Shown: piece after piece, positions 60,543-64,000 of the stretch
Layout: each line of letters begins with the position of its first letter
Numbering within the stretch: the first letter of the stretch is position 1
Source: Carya illinoinensis
Lineage: Eukaryota; Streptophyta; Magnoliopsida; Fagales; Juglandaceae
Length of the DNA: 64,000 nt
Direction: 5' to 3'
Assembly: GCF_018687715.1 (NCBI RefSeq)
Contig: NC_056752.1
Span: 39,592,501 to 39,656,500, forward strand
Notes under the pieces: generated by a model
What the model was told of the DNA's origin: nothing
The model's input: the letters and a program-made list of their open reading frames with translations, nothing else
Database searches by the model: none
Position numbers and translations under genes: made by a program

Positions 60543-61640
60543 CTCTTTCTCCTATTCCAGCTTGATCCTACATAACAAGTCTTAACAATCGGGGTCATTT
60601 GTGGGATTGATTTATTTTCTACATCAAATTGGTAGAATGATGATTTTTCAGCATGTGAAATCAACCCCAAACAAGCAGATAAGTTTCTCTCAGATGAGTG
60701 TTATCAACTTTAGATCTATTATTTTTGAAAATACTGCATGCTACTGGAAAATCGAGGGGCGTGAACCCAAGGCCTAGGAATGCACTATGCACTTTAAATG
60801 CAAAGTGTACAATACGTGGGTAGAGGGCGGACATGCACTGTTCACTCACTTAAAGTGCATATTGCATGTGAGGAGGTCCAGACCATGCATGGTGCAACAT
60901 GGGTCATCGAGCACCCAAGAAGCCAATGCCCACGCATTGTGGGCCAAGTATAGTCGCTTGCAACCACCATGTGGACCATCGATGTCTTCTATCACCACCA
61001 AAGTGGTCCCTAACCTTGGAGGCGGCATCTGCCACAACAACCGCTTGCATATGCATGTAGTCGAAAGCTCTTCGCCCACCAACCGTAGGACCAACAAAGG
61101 TGCTGACGACCACCACGTGGACCTCCCAGAGTCTTTTGCCTATACCACAATGGACCCCAACAGAGGACGTGCATGCAATGTACACCCAGATGGCTCACAG
61201 TGGTCGACCATGAGCCTGACAAGGATATTGCTGGCAATCATCATGTCCCCCACCAGTGACCTCTATCACCATTGAGGTGACCTCGACACAGGCAACATGC
61301 ACACCGTGCACGAGGAATGCAACGGGTCACGTCAATATGCATCCCCTAAAGCCTCTCCCCACGACATCTATGAATTAGTGAGGTGACCACCAGCCACGAC
61401 CAGGACCACTTGAAGATTTTTGTCGTCGGTGGGATATTCACCCCATTCCCTGCCCTAGGAAACTCACTCTAAGGGTGAAGGAAACTCCTCGCCACCCTCA
61501 TACAAGTGGGTGAGAACTTGCTCGAACACCCTCTACAGCCTAAGCCTACTTAGCCTTAGCATGCTTGAACTAGGCTTGTTGGACCAGAGTGCCTTAGCCA
61601 TGTCCATCCTGCCACACAGGTGGGCATCCATGAAGAAAAT
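60543..61640. other. Right flank of hAT-1 and a GC-rich island
   Basis: 60543-60780 is ordinary AT-rich flank. From about 60780 to 61630 base composition rises sharply in GC, with words such as CACCACGTGGACC, CACCATGTGGACC and GACCACCACG. A 162-codon plus ORF (60787-61275) and overlapping minus ORFs cross it, but none shows a recognisable domain, so no gene is called. It may be the upstream part of the LTR that continues at 61640. Confidence 0.4.
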
Positions 61641-62993
61641 TTTGTGAGAAAACACTTATAAAAGTTTCAATTCAAGCATGCAAAAAAAACTCAGAAAAGC
61701 TGTCCAAGAGTGTCTTTTGTGTTCTTTCAAAGAAAAGCAGAAAGAATAGATGGTTTGCTAGGGAATTGGGCTGGAGGGCTTCTTGCACAAGTTATGGAAG
61801 ATGACAAGGCTGAAATGAATTTTGAGTGTTGATCTTTCCTACCCAATTCGATATTCAAAAATCAGTTCAACATATTTCTTCTTAGGTTCCTCGTAGAAGT
61901 GGAAGAGTGAGGTGGCCTTGTAGCCCTTCACTTCAAGTACCCTCTAGGTCCTCTTTAGTAAATTTGATCAGCCATGTGGGGGTGCAATTACTTAGTTAAG
62001 AAGCAATGCTAAGGTGGCCAAATTTGTGGGTCTTAACCAACTAGGCCTCAATTTTAGGTTTTGAAAGGGTTTGGGCTGCTATCAAGCCCAAATCCAATTT
62101 CTCTTAGTCCAATCAAATATCCAAGGTTAAACATGTTGGATAATGATGTCATAACATAAATTTGAAGGATTAATAGCATGTGGAAGTGATTTAATTAAGT
62201 GATTAAAAACAATGCTAGAAACTGATTCAGTTAGGGTTTGGAGGTCAAATTTAAAGTTTGTATAAAACCGTTTAGGATTTTGGTTTCAACCATGCTTTTG
62301 GATTTTCAGTTGGATTCCAACCATATAAGGTTTTACTAGGGTGGAAATCCCTTTGGTTTGGCACAATTTGATTGGTCAAATGGAATAGAGTTTTGCTTAG
62401 ATGACATGATCTTATTCCTTGATTTCTTCAAAATCCATCAAATGTTCCTCATGGTACCAAATGTCTAATACTATTCATTATGTGGCTAAAATCTTGTTAA
62501 GTGTTCAAATAAAACTTCTCTAACTTAATTTTGACATTCCACACTATGATTTTGAAAATACTGCACTTGGTGTGCTTATCAAAGTTACTATTTACTTTGT
62601 AAAAGTGAACAATAAACTTTGTACTGAAAAATTCTAAATATTTATATAAACATACAATAAATTCATTTACTGAAATTCCACCCCAAAATGCTCCTTAAAA
62701 TAAAAATACAGTTTCAAACAGGCATTTTATCCAAAAAATAAAAATAGACTTATTGCGCCATAAAATCCTAATTAATCAAATGAGTCTAATAGCACAAATC
62801 ATAACACATTATGATACTTCTAACTATCTCAAATAATTGAAATCGCACTTCTGGCACCACAGTGAGTGACAATACTGACTATGTTGACAGATTAAAACTA
62901 ATGCGATTGGTTAATTCGTGAAAACTTCTAGGGTTTACGAGATTCCTAAAACCAATAGAAATTTCACTATTGAATTTCTAGCAGGCTGTTACA
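61640..62993 (+). repeat. Diverged LTR of the same family as the solo LTR at 24710-28291 (3' part)
   Basis: Landmarks shared with 27600-28291: 'AAAACACTTA.AAAAG.TTC', 'AGCTGTCC.AGAG', 'TTCTTTCAA.GAAAAG', 'TTATTGCGCCATAA', 'GAGTCTAAT.GCACAAA', and the ending 'TTGAATTTCTAGC.GGCTGTTACA'. A block at about 61890-62560 has no counterpart in the solo LTR and may be an insertion or simply diverged. The left border was not found: no TGTGACGCCCC start is visible upstream. Confidence 0.65.
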
Positions 62994-63590
62994 CATGCCA
63001 CTGAGTTTTCTCGAACTCTTTTCCAAATAAATTATAACCATGCGTTGCACCAAGTGGACGTACATGTTGGGAAAACACAGAAAACCCATTTTGTTGTCTT
63101 GCTTGGTCAACATAAAAGTTTCTTTCATAGTAATCAAACCTCATATCCACTCCATGGAAGTATTTGGAACAAAATATATGTCACTCATTATCAATATATG
63201 CTTCTGCATTTGACCCTGTCGACCTAGCCTTGTCGCCCATTGTGTGTTTGAACTTCCCAAGAAACTGTTTAATGGAATATATCCATATAGACCAGACTGG
63301 TCCTGCAAGTTGAGCCTCACGTGGTTAATGAATAGCTAAGCGAACCATAATGTCGAAGAATGACAATGGGTAAATACTCTCTAACTTATATAATATTCTT
63401 CATTTCTCATTTCATACTATCCAAAACTCCTACATTCAACATCCTAGCATATAAGCTTTTAAAAAATTGTCCCAACTCAGTCAAACCCACGCGCACATCT
63501 CTTGTTAAGTACCCACGGATACCAACGGGCAAGATATATTATAAAAATACATTACAATAATGACTTTGTAATGTAGTAATTTTTCACTCA
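62994..63590 (-). pseudogene. TNP2 transposase C-terminal fragment, copy 3
   Basis: On the minus strand 'FFDIMVRLAIH' then a stop in place of a residue, 'PREAQLAGPV', 'FLGKFKHTMGDKAR', and further on 'RFDYYERNFYVDQARQQNG', 'FSVFSQHVRPLG' and 'FGKEFEKTQWHV', ending exactly at the LTR edge. These are the DUF4218 part and the segment after it in TNP2. The reading is clearer than in the left copy (228-835). Stops and frame changes show decay. Confidence 0.82.
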
Positions 63591-63689
63591 TTTGTTCGCA
63601 CACACCTTGTTAGATTCAAGGCATACCCGTCCGGTAATCTAATCGTCATTACTGGACAAGCAACCATCTAGCGAAGTAGTTTGAAAGAG

Positions 63690-64000
63690 AACTGTTTTAT
63701 TGGAGCTTCAAGTGAAGATCTTCGACTTCCAGGATCTTCTCTAGGAGGGTTGTTCCCAGCCATCTTCATCGAGCATGGTTGGACACCAATCATAGACCAG
63801 AATGATGAAGTGAGGGATATTATTTCGCATACCAACATCGTATCTAAGTTTTATAGAGAGTTTGTTGGTGCTAGCTTAAATGACAGGGCATATAGGATCT
63901 CGGCCCATGGAGCGTTAGTTACATTTTCAGTTGACACACTCACCAATTTTATTGGTATCTGTCAATTGCTCAATGCATATCTGAATGTGGTGCCCAGGGA
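63690..64000 (+). pseudogene. Putative plant transposon protein (Transposase_32-like), N-terminal part
   Basis: Reading 'GGLFPAIFIEHGWTPIIDQND' in short blocks, then 'DIISHTNIVSKFYREFVGAS', 'AYRISAHGALVTFSVDTLTN' and 'FIGICQLLNAYLNVVPR', uninterrupted to the window edge. It is the same gene as 945-1970 and in better condition: the 'FYREF' motif that is frame-shifted in copy 1 is intact here. The remainder lies outside the window. Confidence 0.55.

Larger units (their letters stand above)
62994..64000 (-). mobile_element. CACTA-A element, copy 3, partial (right-end copy of 228-1240)
   Basis: The order LTR tail, minus-strand TNP2, plus-strand plant-transposon ORF is identical to the start of the window, in the same orientation and with the same LTR/TNP2 junction. 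The terminus is outside the window. Confidence 0.75.

Noticed and set aside
60787..61275. 162-codon ORF in the GC-rich island
   Set aside because: Opposite-strand ORFs of similar quality overlap it and no domain is recognisable; GC-rich composition alone can open such frames.

Overview
The window is nuclear DNA from a flowering plant, most likely a woody eudicot, though the species cannot be fixed from sequence alone. It is AT-rich, has microsatellites of (CT)n, (TA)n and poly-T type, uses spliceosomal introns with TATA boxes, and is built mostly from plant transposon families (CACTA/En-Spm, hAT, Athila-like Ty3/gypsy, L1-type LINE). No prokaryotic features, rRNA or tRNA genes were found. Host genes are few: the only convincing ones are two small paralogous minus-strand genes of unknown function (13963-14229 and 29349-29657), each with a TATA box about 110 bp upstream of its ATG.

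Layout. 1-2894 is the right part of a CACTA element (family A) whose TNP2 gene is interrupted by the tail of a long LTR. After a 0.5 kb spacer, 3419-12187 is a second family A element in the opposite orientation. It holds a divergent minus-strand plant-transposon ORF, a truncated TNP2, a Transposase_24 gene and two hAT MITEs with 8-bp target duplications, one of them splitting TNP2. 12188-15308 is host DNA with the first small gene. 15309-24506 is a CACTA element of another family (B) with clean ends, a TGA target duplication, and decayed TNP2 and Transposase_24 genes. 24710-28291 is a 3.58-kb solo LTR with an ATGTA target duplication and an internal tandem array. 28292-32300 is host DNA with the second small gene. 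32305-34010 is a 5'-truncated LINE.

35351-60542 is a four-level nest. An outer hAT element (hAT-1) carries hAT-2 inside its transposase gene and hAT-3 at its extreme 3' end. hAT-3 carries an Athila-like LTR retrotransposon (TSD GGGAC). The 3' LTR of that retrotransposon carries a 2.0-kb solo LTR (TSD TACCA). Target duplications are visible at each inner level, so the order of insertion can be read directly.

60543-61640 is unassigned and includes a GC-rich island. 61640-64000 repeats the start of the window: the same LTR tail joined at the same point to the same TNP2 and divergent ORF, so the two ends are copies of one composite that formed before it was duplicated.

All transposon genes here carry stops or frameshifts and none looks able to act autonomously. 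The two host paralogs were about 2.3 kb apart before the CACTA-B and solo-LTR insertions moved them to about 15 kb apart.
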